Made by a program: the position numbers and the translations under genes. A stretch of DNA of 64,000 bases from Paenibacillus lutrae. GTDB lineage: Bacteria > Bacillota > Bacilli > Paenibacillales > NBRC-103111. The notes under the pieces were generated by a model. It saw nothing but the letters and a program-made list of their open reading frames with translations, was not told the DNA's origin and did not search any database. Positions 21,777 to 30,003 of this stretch are shown here, one piece after another; the stretch's first letter is position 1; each line of letters starts with the position of its first letter. The stretch is taken from the NCBI RefSeq assembly GCF_009757775.1, contig NZ_RHLK01000001.1, positions 471,608-535,607 on the forward strand, given 5' to 3'.

Positions 21777-21987
21777 GTCCAGAGCAAAAGACAAAACATA
21801 TATCCTTAAATTATAAAACGTAGTCTACGGATTGCATATCCTTCCTTCCGCTATCGCGCCGCTGTACCCGGAAGTTCCGGCTTCTTCCTCTTCGTCCTCC
21901 GGAGGTTGCGATAAAAGAAGCTATGATCGCCCGAATGAGCAGCAGCGAAGAACAATTAAGCTGCCCGCGAACTGCTATCTGCAAAAA

Positions 21988-22152
21988 AAGGGGCTGTCTC
22001 AAAAGGGTAAACCTGAGTGAGACAACCCCATAACATGTGTAAAAGAACCTTCAAAACCACTATAAAAGTGGATCTGAAGGTTCTTTTTTAAACAAATATC
22101 ACGTGAAAAGTGGGGACTGAATTTTTTGAAATGACTTTTGGGACAGCCCCTT
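21988..22152 (+). mobile_element. MITE-like element, copy A (165 bp)
   Basis: Terminal inverted repeats AAGGGGCTGTCTCAAAAG and CTTTTGGGACAGCCCCTT match at 17 of 18 positions. No coding capacity. The interior holds a hairpin of AAAAGAACCTTCA and TGAAGGTTCTTTT around a GTGG-type loop. A second, inverted and clearly homologous copy lies at 48208-48370. The ends resemble those of IS1182-type elements, so it may be mobilised by such a transposase elsewhere; that link is from memory and not tested here. Confidence 0.8.
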
Positions 22153-22203
22153 CGTCTCATTCATGTTGTTAAGCAAGGCCGGCCAAATGTCTGACCGTCT
22201 GCC

Positions 22204-22713
22204 TCACTGAACTGATTCCAAGTGTTCGCCCAGACGATCCCATGTCTCGGTGATGCCCTGCAGCATGCCCATATCCAGCACCTGCTTCAAGCTTTCAGCT
22301 TCTGCATACTCAGAGACGTTGATAACTTTAGTACCGCCTTCGACCTCTAGGAACGTCAGGGTGCAGATCGTAGCCGGCATCGTTTCCGCAATATTGCCGT
22401 CCGCATCGGAGAAGTAGTCCGTATAAACAATCTTCTCCGGTGCCTGGATCTCGCTGTATACCCCTTTGCCCCACGATTCCATGCCGTAGAAGTCTCCTTG
22501 AGACTTGGCCTCGCATTTCATGCAATAATGCCAAACGCCGCCGACACGAAAATCAACATGGCATACCGGCATGCTCCAGCCTCTGGGACCCCACCAATGC
22601 TTCAAATGCTCGGCCTGTGTGAAAGCTTGGAACACGAGTTCGCGGGGCGCTTTGAATATCCGCTCCAGTGTCAGGGTCTTGTCTTCTACCTTAGAAATGA
22701 TTGGATTAGTCAT
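22204..22713 (-). CDS. SRPBCC / AHSA1-type START domain protein
   Basis: 169 aa. The start is the second ATG (22713), seven bases after AGGAGG. The pattern LERIFKAPRELVFQAFTQAEHLKHWWGPRGWSM plus GVYSEIQAPEKIVYTDYF is the Aha1-like (activator of Hsp90 homologue) lipid-binding fold. It lies 21 bp after an ArsR-type regulator gene; this ArsR-AHSA1 pairing is common in bacteria. Ligand unknown. Confidence 0.88.
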   Translation of the reverse strand: MTNPIISKVEDKTLTLERIFKAPRELVFQAFTQAEHLKHWWGPRGWSMPVCHVDFRVGGVWHYCMKCEAKSQGDFYGMESWGKGVYSEIQAPEKIVYTDYFSDADGNIAETMPATICTLTFLEVEGGTKVINVSEYAEAESLKQVLDMGMLQGITETWDRLGEHLESVQ

Positions 22714-22734
22714 GAACATTCCTCCTAATGGGGT

Positions 22735-23091
22735 TTAATACGGTCCGTCTTGCGATTCTTCCCCGGTGCGCGGGTCCTGCAGCTTCTGTAAATAGTCGTC
22801 CAGACGATCAAATCGTTCCTCCCAGATGACGCGAAAGGTCTTCAGCCATTGGTCCAACTCTTGAAAAGGAGCCGGCTGCAGACTGTAAATCCGACGATTC
22901 GCATCCACCTGTGCCTTAACTAGGCCCGACTCGCTCAAAACACGCAAATGTTTGGATGCCTGAGGCTGACGCATTTCCAGCAGCTCCGCAATTTCCCCCA
23001 CCGTGAGCGGACGCTTGCGCAGCAACTCCACGATTCTCAACCGGTTCGGCTCTGCAAGAGCATTCATGACGCGCGTATCCATCGTCACCAT
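22735..23091 (-). CDS. ArsR-family regulator paired with AHSA1 gene
   Basis: 118-aa winged-helix protein (LAEPNRLRIVELLRKRPLTVGEIAELLEMRQPQASKHLRVLSESGLV) without the metal-binding cysteines, of the SdpR/YdfF-like non-metal class. AGGAG precedes the ATG. First gene of the operon with the AHSA1 gene, probably autoregulated through the AGGAATATTCCT dyad upstream. Confidence 0.88.
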   Translation of the reverse strand: MVTMDTRVMNALAEPNRLRIVELLRKRPLTVGEIAELLEMRQPQASKHLRVLSESGLVKAQVDANRRIYSLQPAPFQELDQWLKTFRVIWEERFDRLDDYLQKLQDPRTGEESQDGPY

Positions 23092-23170
23092 CCATTCTCC
23101 TGCCGATCTTGCAGGTGTCCGGCATCGTTGTCCGGGATACTACTTTCTGCTGAAATCAATATACCACAAT

Positions 23171-23182
23171 AGGAATATTCCT
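23171..23182. promoter_or_regulatory. Candidate operator AGGAATATTCCT
   Basis: A perfect 12-bp palindrome about 80 bp before the ArsR-type gene, with a further partial copy (AAAGGAATATTG) 5 bp away, suggesting a tandem site. Confidence 0.4.
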
Positions 23183-23321
23183 GTAAAGGAATATTGTATC
23201 GCACCAGTTTCACGTCTTCAGCATGAACCCCACGAAGAAACGTACAACTAATCGTAAAAGTAAGAAGATAGAAACCTGTCCTTATTCTACACTCATCTTG
23301 CCAGACTTGATGGCGATAAAT

Positions 23322-24344
23322 TTAGTCCACTATTGCCGGGATAATACATTCCTTAATCAGTGTCCATCTATCACGAGGATTCATAATAAATCCGGATGCA
23401 ATGGCTACGACGAGATCTTGATTCGGAATACAACAAATCACATGACCCCCATCCCCCATTGCCGAGTATGCAGAAACACCGTCCTCTTCATGCAGCCACC
23501 ATAGATAACCGTAATGGTTGGCATTCATTGCCGTTGATTCATCAATCCATGACTCCGGTATAATCGGTTGATGATCCCAAATGCCACGGTTCAGATACAG
23601 TAAACCGAAACGCGCCATGTCACGAGGAGTTAGCGTAAGTCCCCATCCTCCTGTGGAGTGATTGTCCGGGTCCTTAACCCATCCCTTCACATTGTTCCCG
23701 AATAAATCTTCAAACCCGAATGATTCCATTGCATAGTCCGGGATTTCTTGCATCCCGATAGGTTTAAATAAGCGTTCGCCCGCAAACTCACGCGCACTTT
23801 TACCGGTGCTGCGAGTAAGGATCGCTGAAAGAAGATGTGCTCCTGCGGTAGAGTACTTAAAAGTCCCGATCTTTCCTCCTTGGCCGAGCATATCTAGCGT
23901 ATACTTGACCCAGTCTGGCTGCATGCACATCTTGTCCAGCGGTTCGTGCCAGTCTTCGAATGGATAGGGAGCCGTCATGGTGAGAAGATGGCGTATGGTG
24001 ATTTCATGTTTCTGGCTGTCAGCAGCATCCGGAACATACTCGGGGAAAAAATCCAGCACCTTCTGGGCTGCATCCTTGATATATCCCGCTTCTATCGCAA
24101 TACCAATGAGAGCAGATAGTATACTTTTCGTTACAGATGCTACATGATGTGCATCGTCCGGGCCATAGCCATTGAAATATTTTTCATAAGCGATAATTCC
24201 TTTTCTCACCACAACGATACTATTTATATTGCTGTACTCGGATTGTATAATTGGTTCAAGTTCTGCAAGTTTCTCAGAGTCCATTCCCAAGGTTACCGGG
24301 TCAGCGGTTTGCCACTGCTTAGTTGGCCAGTCGTTTTTGAACAT
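23322..24344 (-). CDS. Serine hydrolase, class C beta-lactamase / esterase-like
   Basis: 340 aa, Beta-lactamase family (PF00144 type). The nucleophile motif SxxK appears as SVTKSILS (near residue 70). The second motif is YSTAGAH, with Tyr where YxN is usual. The third block is near GDGGHVICC. No signal peptide is visible, so it is probably a cytoplasmic esterase or peptidase rather than a secreted beta-lactamase. AGGAGG lies eight bases before the ATG. It follows the MerR gene by 58 bp. Confidence 0.85.
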   Translation of the reverse strand: MFKNDWPTKQWQTADPVTLGMDSEKLAELEPIIQSEYSNINSIVVVRKGIIAYEKYFNGYGPDDAHHVASVTKSILSALIGIAIEAGYIKDAAQKVLDFFPEYVPDAADSQKHEITIRHLLTMTAPYPFEDWHEPLDKMCMQPDWVKYTLDMLGQGGKIGTFKYSTAGAHLLSAILTRSTGKSAREFAGERLFKPIGMQEIPDYAMESFGFEDLFGNNVKGWVKDPDNHSTGGWGLTLTPRDMARFGLLYLNRGIWDHQPIIPESWIDESTAMNANHYGYLWWLHEEDGVSAYSAMGDGGHVICCIPNQDLVVAIASGFIMNPRDRWTLIKECIIPAIVD

Positions 24345-24402
24345 ACTACTTACCTCCTAAAAGAGTTTTTGGGCTGTTTCAGCGAACGTTAATAAAACCA
24401 TG

Positions 24403-25233
24403 TCAGATGTGCTGCTTTATCCTCACAGGAAAGTACACTTCGGTAACCATTTCCTCGGCAACGGCAGGACTCGGGGCTGTCAGATATACTTCATAAGGGG
24501 ATTTCACCAATTCATAACCTTCATTCTCTACCCATTCCCTGAGTTTGGCATATATCGATGTCAGTTCGGAATAGGGACCTGTTATTGAAGACTTCGCACA
24601 TAGCCCTCCAGGCCATTCTCTCGTTCCCTCTACCGTCTCTTTGATCGGGATAGCAAACTCTGTATCATTGCCTGCCGGATTGTATTCAGGACTGTGATAA
24701 ATGGTCATGGGCGTACCAAGCACGGTAAGCTTTTCAGTAGCAATCCTTTCATATAATCTGCTGAAATGCTCTCCATATCCCCTGGCATAATCATCACTGC
24801 TCATCATTTGACGGATAGAGAGGATTTTCATCGGCTCGGTTGTAACAAGCTGTACTTCTATATGATCCAGATAGGACATAATCGATATGTCCTTTTCTAA
24901 CTTCAAAATATCCATACTCATTTGATTCAGCGTAAATTCAAAAGCCTTTAATTGAGTCTGTATTTCCTTTCTTTTACGGTTAAGGGCAGAATAAAGCTTT
25001 TCCTCCGATTGATCATCCTCCAATTCCAGCATCGCTTTGATTTCTTCCAGAGAAAAATAATAAGATTTCAGACGATTAATAAACAACATCCTTGTGAGCT
25101 GCCCGATGGAATAATACCGATAACCGTTTTCAGGATTAATTTCATCCGGATGAAGTAATCCGATTTCAGCATAATATCGAAGCGTTTTTGTAGAAACTCC
25201 GCATATTTTTGAGAATTCTCCAATCGACAGCAA
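24403..25233 (-). CDS. MerR family regulator with GyrI-like effector domain
   Basis: 276 aa. The N-terminal MerR DNA-binding domain is MLSIGEFSKICGVSTKTLRYYAEIGLL with GYRYYSIGQL, followed by a coiled-coil (about 80-120) and a C-terminal GyrI-like/SOUL-type ligand domain (VQLVTTEPMKILSIRQ... AEEMVTEVYFPV), as in BltR/BmrR-type multidrug regulators. The start is TTG with GGGAGG upstream. The serine hydrolase downstream may be its target. Confidence 0.9.
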   Translation of the reverse strand: MLSIGEFSKICGVSTKTLRYYAEIGLLHPDEINPENGYRYYSIGQLTRMLFINRLKSYYFSLEEIKAMLELEDDQSEEKLYSALNRKRKEIQTQLKAFEFTLNQMSMDILKLEKDISIMSYLDHIEVQLVTTEPMKILSIRQMMSSDDYARGYGEHFSRLYERIATEKLTVLGTPMTIYHSPEYNPAGNDTEFAIPIKETVEGTREWPGGLCAKSSITGPYSELTSIYAKLREWVENEGYELVKSPYEVYLTAPSPAVAEEMVTEVYFPVRIKQHI

Positions 25234-25360
25234 GCGGTTACCTCCCTTCTTTTATGCGGATTGATTACATTAGCTATTGAAGCTTGGTTCCATTTCACTG
25301 TACGGCTTACCCTAAGGGCAAAGTCAACTCATTGAATTAACCATTTCATACTTTTATCGA

Positions 25361-26131
25361 TCAGATTGGGATTTGAACATACAGCACACCCTCCATCCAT
25401 TCTCCTGATTCAGCCGTACATTCCCCTCGCGGATTAAAAAGATAACCCCCGCCCGGAAAGTCTTCATCGATCGTACTCCCTGCTTGTGTGGAAACACCAA
25501 TATATAAGGACTCTTCGGCTGCATATCTCCCTAACTTCTCCATGCAATTACTTCTCCACCAGTTGAAACCAGATAACCAATTCCGGCTTTCCTGTTCCCC
25601 ATATAATCCTGGAGCCGCGCTTTCAAGTACGATAGAGGCACCTTGGTCAGCATATTCATTAAATATGTTGGGGTCATCTATGTCTGCACACACAGATAAA
25701 CCGACTGTGACTCCGAGTACTGAGAATACCGGCTGTTGATCACCGGGAGCAAACCAGTCCGCTTCTTCATCTTTAATCGTTATCTTCCGATAGAAACCAA
25801 GCAGTTTCCCGTTATGAGCAATAAATTGATTAATAAAGGGCTTGCCCATCGGGTTATGCTCCACAAATCCCGCAACGACACACATAGAGTACAGTTCGCT
25901 GTATTTAACGACTTGATGGATCGCTCTGTGATCAAGAGTAAGCACCGCTTGTGGAAGTTGAAAGGGATTAATGTAACCCGTGATGTTCATTTCGGGAAAA
26001 CAGACGATATCCACTCCTTGCTCTTGACCTGCTACGATGTACTCCTCCATTAAATGGAGATTCCGGTCGATCTCGCCTTTCTCACAGTTCATTTGTACCA
26101 AAGCTATTTTAATATGGTTCTTCTCTTTCAT
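25361..26131 (-). CDS. Carbon-nitrogen hydrolase (nitrilase superfamily)
   Basis: 256 aa from the third in-frame start (26131), chosen for spacing from GGCGGTG. The catalytic triad is visible: Glu47 in CFPEMNITGY, Lys116 in GFYRKITIK, Cys148 in GLSVCADIDDPNI. This is an amidase-type member hydrolysing non-peptide C-N bonds. Substrate not predictable. Two in-frame starts lie nine and six bases upstream. Possibly coupled to a short upstream reading frame. Confidence 0.88.
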   Translation of the reverse strand: MKEKNHIKIALVQMNCEKGEIDRNLHLMEEYIVAGQEQGVDIVCFPEMNITGYINPFQLPQAVLTLDHRAIHQVVKYSELYSMCVVAGFVEHNPMGKPFINQFIAHNGKLLGFYRKITIKDEEADWFAPGDQQPVFSVLGVTVGLSVCADIDDPNIFNEYADQGASIVLESAAPGLYGEQESRNWLSGFNWWRSNCMEKLGRYAAEESLYIGVSTQAGSTIDEDFPGGGYLFNPRGECTAESGEWMEGVLYVQIPI

Positions 26132-26318
26132 TAACATCACCGCCTATTTCATTGATAAGGTAGGGTCTGTAAGGACAAGTTTCTTCCGCTTCCCATATTT
26201 GCGTTACTAGGAGATTGTCATGGTGAGCATGAAGCAACTTATTGCCAGACGGGACAAGGAACCGCTTATTGAAATAAATCTGACCTTGGCAGCTGTTACG
26301 GGTAAACAAAATCTGCAT
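26109..26318 (-). CDS. Possible small protein before the nitrilase gene
   Basis: A 69-codon frame (MQILFTRNSCQGQIYFNKRF...) overlaps the nitrilase start by 23 bp. It has no clear ribosome site (GGGCTGG at a long distance) and no family I recognise. The composition is protein-like (LINEIGGDVNEREE at the end), so it may be a real coupled gene or a remnant. Weakly supported. Confidence 0.3.
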   Translation of the reverse strand: MQILFTRNSCQGQIYFNKRFLVPSGNKLLHAHHDNLLVTQIWEAEETCPYRPYLINEIGGDVNEREEPY

Positions 26319-26481
26319 AAGGCTATCCAGCCCTGCTTAACACTTAAATCCCGCTGTTATTTATGATAGGGTTCACCCTTGCGGGTCTGTCGGCGAAAAG
26401 TCTGCCGCGGCGTTATACCGCCAGCCTTCCTGGCTTATTACCGGAACCTCCGCGAGCAGATGGACTGCCGAGCTGGACTAC

Positions 26482-26691
26482 TCACCATTCACAAAAATTT
26501 TCCTCGATCAGCACCTCGAATGAATCGGCTATTAACTTGATCTCCCCGGTATCGTGATAACAGATGAATACCATTCCTGACTGATTGATAATAATCGGAT
26601 CGCCGGACCCATCCATAGAAATGACGTAACTGGTTTGTAAAACCTCTGCGAAGGGATGATCCTTGAATTGCTCTCGGAACCCCAGCGTCAA
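26482..26691 (-). CDS. SMI1/KNR4-like C-terminal fragment (69 aa)
   Basis: TTG start overlapping the stop of the ankyrin gene (TTGA). Sequence SMI1/SUKH-like: HPFAEVLQTSYVISMDGSGDPIIINQSGMVFICYHDTGEIKLIADSFEVLIEENF, the C-terminal half of that fold. It is shorter than the roughly 130-150 aa family norm, so it is probably a truncated gene or part of a split one. SUKH proteins are usually immunity proteins to secreted toxins. Confidence 0.5.
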   Translation of the reverse strand: MTLGFREQFKDHPFAEVLQTSYVISMDGSGDPIIINQSGMVFICYHDTGEIKLIADSFEVLIEENFCEW

Positions 26692-26879
26692 GTCGACAAC
26701 CGTTTCAAGTTGACGCCGTGCTCTACCAGCAGCTTTACAACATCCGTTTGCTGCGATATCAGCGCCAGATCGAGCGGACTTAAGGTGGTATACTTGCTAA
26801 GTCTGATGCCCTCTTCCATATCCCAGCCAGCTTCAATTGCAGCCTGCAAAACTGGAATATTTACTTTGTAAATGTGCAT
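26688..26879 (-). CDS. Ankyrin-repeat-like protein, frameshift at start
   Basis: 63 aa from an internal ATG; the ankyrin unit TTLSPLDLALISQQTDVVKLLVEHGVNL is clear. Upstream codons remain open and protein-like. A proper start (ATG at 26932-26934, with GGGAG) reads into the same frame only if one base is removed from an AAAA run at 26916-26919, giving MDDKFKGLGKFEDLPEIAMHIYK. It is therefore probably a lightly damaged gene, coupled to the SMI1-like frame downstream. Confidence 0.5.
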   Translation of the reverse strand: MHIYKVNIPVLQAAIEAGWDMEEGIRLSKYTTLSPLDLALISQQTDVVKLLVEHGVNLKRLST

Positions 26880-27057
26880 CGCGATTTCCGGCAGATCCTC
26901 GAATTTCCCTAGACCTTTTAAATTTATCGTCCATTAACTACTCCCACTCAAAGTCTTATGTAAAAGTATCATCCTTATGAGGAGCTGCTCCAATCCCGTC
27001 AAATGAGTTTAGCCACCTCGATCAGCATTCAGATCATCTGTTATCTTCTGAAATCGC

Positions 27058-27789
27058 TTAGCACCCTTTCGACAAGAGCCACTGCTTCATAACAGCAAAC
27101 GCCTGTTGTGCATCCTGATCCTGTTCGTAGAAGATGGCCACCTCTTGCTGGTAGGCATAATTCAATCGTACATAGCCGCCTAATTGCCGGTAGAACAGGT
27201 GACAAGCATATTCGGTCTCAATGGACAAATCCGGCGGATAATCCGCTTGGCACATTCCGGCAAGATCAGGCAGCGTAAGCTGGCCCGGCCCTTGTGGCAA
27301 ACGTAAAAAGAGATGGCTCCGAGTGCCCGTCCACGGTTCATAATAGACGGCCCCCTCTTGACTGATTCCATAGACCTGACGATAGATTTCGTCCAACATC
27401 AAGGCGTACATCCCTTCGTCATCCTGCTCCCGTGCTTGCAGCGAAATCGCCTTTATGTGCTCCGCATGCCGAGGCAGCCAGAGCAGCCCAGCCGTCTGGG
27501 GATGCACAGCCAGAAAATCACCGTCCACAGTTGTACCTATAACGATACACTCGCCGATCTCTTGCTCCGTAATGGGACTGTCTTCGTCATGCTCCCATAA
27601 CCCGTATTCGGCAAAAGGTTTAAGCACATCCTTATCCGGAAACTGGACATTCAACCACCCTCTGTACGTCCCTTCGCCGAATCGCTGCAAAAACCGTAAA
27701 TAGCCCGGTGGATAAACAACAGTACATTCCTTCACAAATGCTTGATTTTGGTCATTAGACAGCGGTTTTGGCCATGATACGATGTACAT
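27058..27789 (-). CDS. SMI1/KNR4 (SUKH) family protein
   Basis: 243 aa, cytoplasmic. The N-terminal fold PPGYLRFLQRFGEGTYRGWLNVQFP and the GECIVIGTTVDGDFLAVHPQTAGLLWLPRH segment match SMI1/KNR4-like proteins, commonly immunity proteins of polymorphic toxin systems. GGGGGAG precedes the ATG. It lies upstream of the ankyrin/SMI1 frames, forming a cluster of orphan immunity-type genes; no toxin is visible here. Confidence 0.75.
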   Translation of the reverse strand: MYIVSWPKPLSNDQNQAFVKECTVVYPPGYLRFLQRFGEGTYRGWLNVQFPDKDVLKPFAEYGLWEHDEDSPITEQEIGECIVIGTTVDGDFLAVHPQTAGLLWLPRHAEHIKAISLQAREQDDEGMYALMLDEIYRQVYGISQEGAVYYEPWTGTRSHLFLRLPQGPGQLTLPDLAGMCQADYPPDLSIETEYACHLFYRQLGGYVRLNYAYQQEVAIFYEQDQDAQQAFAVMKQWLLSKGC

Positions 27790-28201
27790 GTATACTCCCC
27801 CTGTTTCCTATCGATCTTTCCTAAACGAATCTCTCTTCAGGCACGACTTAGGTGGAAACGATACAGACCTGCACTCCACTATAGATTGAAGCAGCAAAAT
27901 GCTAGTCTGGAAGTATTTTACCACAAGATCTTACACTATTTAGTTAACAGATTCCTTCTTCATAGACACTCGACCTCTTTCGACCACCTGCAATGAAACG
28001 AACAGAATGATAGAATTCCGGATAGACACTCTACCATTAGCACATACGGGAGCTTGCGCAACAAACTGCCACAAATCAAAGTGATATTCAGTTGTTTAGT
28101 TGTAATGTATCTGTGGATTTTAAAATATGTGCCTGATTTTCGGCTACGGCCGCCCTAAGCGCAGGATATAATAAACTTATTCTTACTATGTAGGTGTCAT
28201 T
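27790..28201. other. 412-bp gap upstream of the Ada-like gene
   Basis: Contains two near-identical 14-bp direct repeats, ATAGACACTCGACC at 27962-27975 and ATAGACACTCTACC at 28022-28035, 60 bp apart, and the Ada-type promoter at 28156-28172. No coding frame is convincing. Confidence 0.35.
28156..28172 (+). promoter_or_regulatory. Promoter of the Ada-like gene with Ada-box-like motif
   Basis: A consensus -10 TATAAT (28167-28172) with TAAGCGCA (28156-28163) just upstream, similar to the methyl-Ada binding core AAAGCGCA. A -35 is not obvious, which fits an activated promoter. Inferred from resemblance. Confidence 0.45.
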
Positions 28202-29089
28202 ATGATCAATAACCAGGAACGCAAAGCCGAGTATTATAAAGCACTTATCGAAAAAAGATCCGAATACGAAGGTGTCTTCTTCGTGGGCGTTACGTCCACC
28301 GGCGTGTTTTGCAGGCCGACTTGTCCAGCTCGGAAACCGAAGTACAATAACTGCGAATTCTACGAGACAGCGCAGCAGGCGCTTCTGGCTTCCTTCCGTC
28401 CTTGTCAGCGTTGCCGCCCCTTGTCACATCCGAATCAAGTTTCGGATATTGTCCGGCTCCTCGTCGAGGCGGTTGAACAGAACCCGGAGAAGCGATGGAA
28501 GGGGCAGGATTTCCGGGCTTTATGTATCGACGAATCTACTGCCCGCCGTCAGTTCAAGAAGCGCTTCGGTATGACATTCGTTGAATACGCCAGGTCTCGT
28601 CGAATGGGACTCGCCTTGAAGAGCATCCGATCGGGGGAGAAAATTATTAACACACAGTTAGCTTCAGGTTACGATTCCAGCAGTGGATTCAGAGATGCAT
28701 TTTCTCGCATCATGGGCGCGCCTCCTACGCGTCTGGACGATAGCCGGATTCTCAAAGCAGCGTGGCTGGACACACAACTCGGCCCCATGGTCGCTATAGC
28801 GGACGAAAACGAGCTGTATCTCTTGGAGTTCGTAGATCGCAGAGGATTAGAACGCGAAGTTGAGCGGCTAAGGAAACGAATGAAAGCGGCAATTATTCCC
28901 GGACAGACATTACCTATTCAGTCGATGGAACGAGAACTCACTCAATACTTCGAAGGTACGTTAACTGAATTCAAAACTCCGCTACATCTAATCGGATCGC
29001 CTTTTCAGCAAGGCGTATGGGAGCAATTAAGACAAATTCCACCGGGGGAAAAACAAGCCAGCATTAGAGCTCTAGCCTTAACGAACTAA
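28202..29089 (+). CDS. Ada-type methylation response regulator/DNA repair protein, truncated before its active site
   Basis: 295 aa. The N-terminal Ada zinc-cysteine domain is intact (CRPTCPARKPKYNNCEFY and FRPCQRCRPL: four Cys for zinc and phosphotriester repair). It is followed by an AraC-type HTH (CIDESTARRQFKKRFGMTFVEYARSRRM) and the start of the O6-alkylguanine transferase domain (LGPMVAIADENELYLLEFVDRRGL, FQQGVWEQLRQIPPGE). The protein then stops after an unrelated KQASIRALALTN tail and lacks the PCHR acceptor region. Regulation and phosphotriester repair may survive; O6-alkylguanine repair cannot. Confidence 0.85.
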   Translation: MINNQERKAEYYKALIEKRSEYEGVFFVGVTSTGVFCRPTCPARKPKYNNCEFYETAQQALLASFRPCQRCRPLSHPNQVSDIVRLLVEAVEQNPEKRWKGQDFRALCIDESTARRQFKKRFGMTFVEYARSRRMGLALKSIRSGEKIINTQLASGYDSSSGFRDAFSRIMGAPPTRLDDSRILKAAWLDTQLGPMVAIADENELYLLEFVDRRGLEREVERLRKRMKAAIIPGQTLPIQSMERELTQYFEGTLTEFKTPLHLIGSPFQQGVWEQLRQIPPGEKQASIRALALTN

Positions 29090-29116
29090 CTGATGCTACC
29101 TTTTGTAACATGACAA

Positions 29117-29157
29117 ATAAATGACTCACTTTCCTCTTCAGGAAGTGAGCCATTTAT
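29117..29157 (+). terminator. Hairpin after the Ada-like gene
   Basis: ATAAATG (29117-29123) pairs with CATTTAT (29151-29157) and TCACTT.CC with GG.AAGTGA inside. A long imperfect stem, T-run weak, so probably but not surely a terminator. Confidence 0.5.
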
Positions 29158-29524
29158 CATAGAGTCATTCATTCTTCAGAAAAGTCTCCAGAACTAATTC
29201 TGAGACGCCTTCGACTTGTAATTTCATTATTTCATCTCTTTCGTCTGACGAGTTTATAGCATCACTCAAACTTGCCGTTATTTATGATACGGTTCAGCCT
29301 ATCATCGCTAAGGCAAAATATACGTCGTTGCTCTGTGCAGCATAACTTACGAGATTCATGGCATAGCCGGTAGTAAACTTGTTAGTTAGAGAGGGAAAGC
29401 CGCCAGTCGCATTTTACGTGGCGGCTTATCCTACTTCCGTAAGAGAATTTGGTTCTCACAAAAGGTTACGTTTTATCCACAAACGCGCTTCGCTCGAAGA
29501 CTGTTATTTAACCACTAACCCATT
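29158..29524. other. Gap with decayed sequence and a hairpin
   Basis: A minus-strand tail (29165-29277, SSDERDEIMKLQVEGVSELV... then stop) reads like the end of a lost gene. The motif TTATGATACGGTTC recurs here (29284-29297), at 33861 and in variant form at 26356. AAGCCGCCA (29397-29405) and TGGCGGCTT (29419-29427) form a perfect 9-bp hairpin without a clear T-run. No intact gene. Confidence 0.3.
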
Positions 29525-29890
29525 CTAATATTTCCCAAAACCCTTTTCGCAAATAATGTCCGCCTTGAGAATGTCATACAGGTTTTGCTTGGATTCATCT
29601 AATTTTTTTTGAGCAGCTTCAATTTCCGCAATTTTCATTTGTATCAGGCTTACATGATCTTCCTTCGACATTCCGTTTTTCGAGATCATTGATTTAATAT
29701 CCTGAATTGAAAAGCCAACCGCCAAACAATGCTTTACAACGTTCAGATGATGAATGATATCTGTCGCATAAATCCGATAGTTATTTTGATCCCTCAATAC
29801 ATATTCATCCGTGATAATGCCTATTTGCTCATAATAACGGATCGTTGAAATCGGGAGATCCATACTTTTCGCTACTTCACTTATCCTCAT
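29525..29890 (-). CDS. MerR family transcriptional regulator
   Basis: 121 aa: MRISEVAKSMDLPISTIRYYEQIGII HTH, then dimerisation coiled coil (QMKIAEIEAAQKKLDESKQNLYDIL). It resembles the AdhR/small MerR class responding to aldehydes or electrophiles. Start at 29890, six bases after GGGAGG. It is divergent from a nitroreductase gene and shares a 20-bp perfect palindrome with it. Confidence 0.88.
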   Translation of the reverse strand: MRISEVAKSMDLPISTIRYYEQIGIITDEYVLRDQNNYRIYATDIIHHLNVVKHCLAVGFSIQDIKSMISKNGMSKEDHVSLIQMKIAEIEAAQKKLDESKQNLYDILKADIICEKGFGKY

Positions 29891-29915
29891 GACCATCCTC
29901 CCGTTTTAGCGCTTG

Positions 29916-29935
29916 CTATAAAGTATACTTTATAG
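29916..29935. promoter_or_regulatory. 20-bp perfect palindrome, MerR operator
   Basis: CTATAAAGTATACTTTATAG is perfectly symmetrical and lies between the divergent MerR and nitroreductase genes. MerR-type activators bind such dyads between -35 and -10. Confidence 0.7.
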
Positions 29936-30003
29936 TTTACCATCTTAGTGGTACTGGTGAATAACATTATTTCCAAATTCAACCAAAAAGGAGAGAAACA
30001 TGT

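Noticed and set aside
21811-22020. 60-65 codon frames on both strands before and into MITE copy A
   Set aside because: They run into the repeat, lack ribosome sites, and neither resembles a known protein.
23322-24344. Secreted class C beta-lactamase
   Set aside because: No signal peptide and the YxN motif is changed; a cytoplasmic esterase-type serine hydrolase is more likely.
28080-28110. Third MITE fragment (GTGATATTCAGTT similarity)
   Set aside because: Only about 13 bases match; no terminal repeats nearby.
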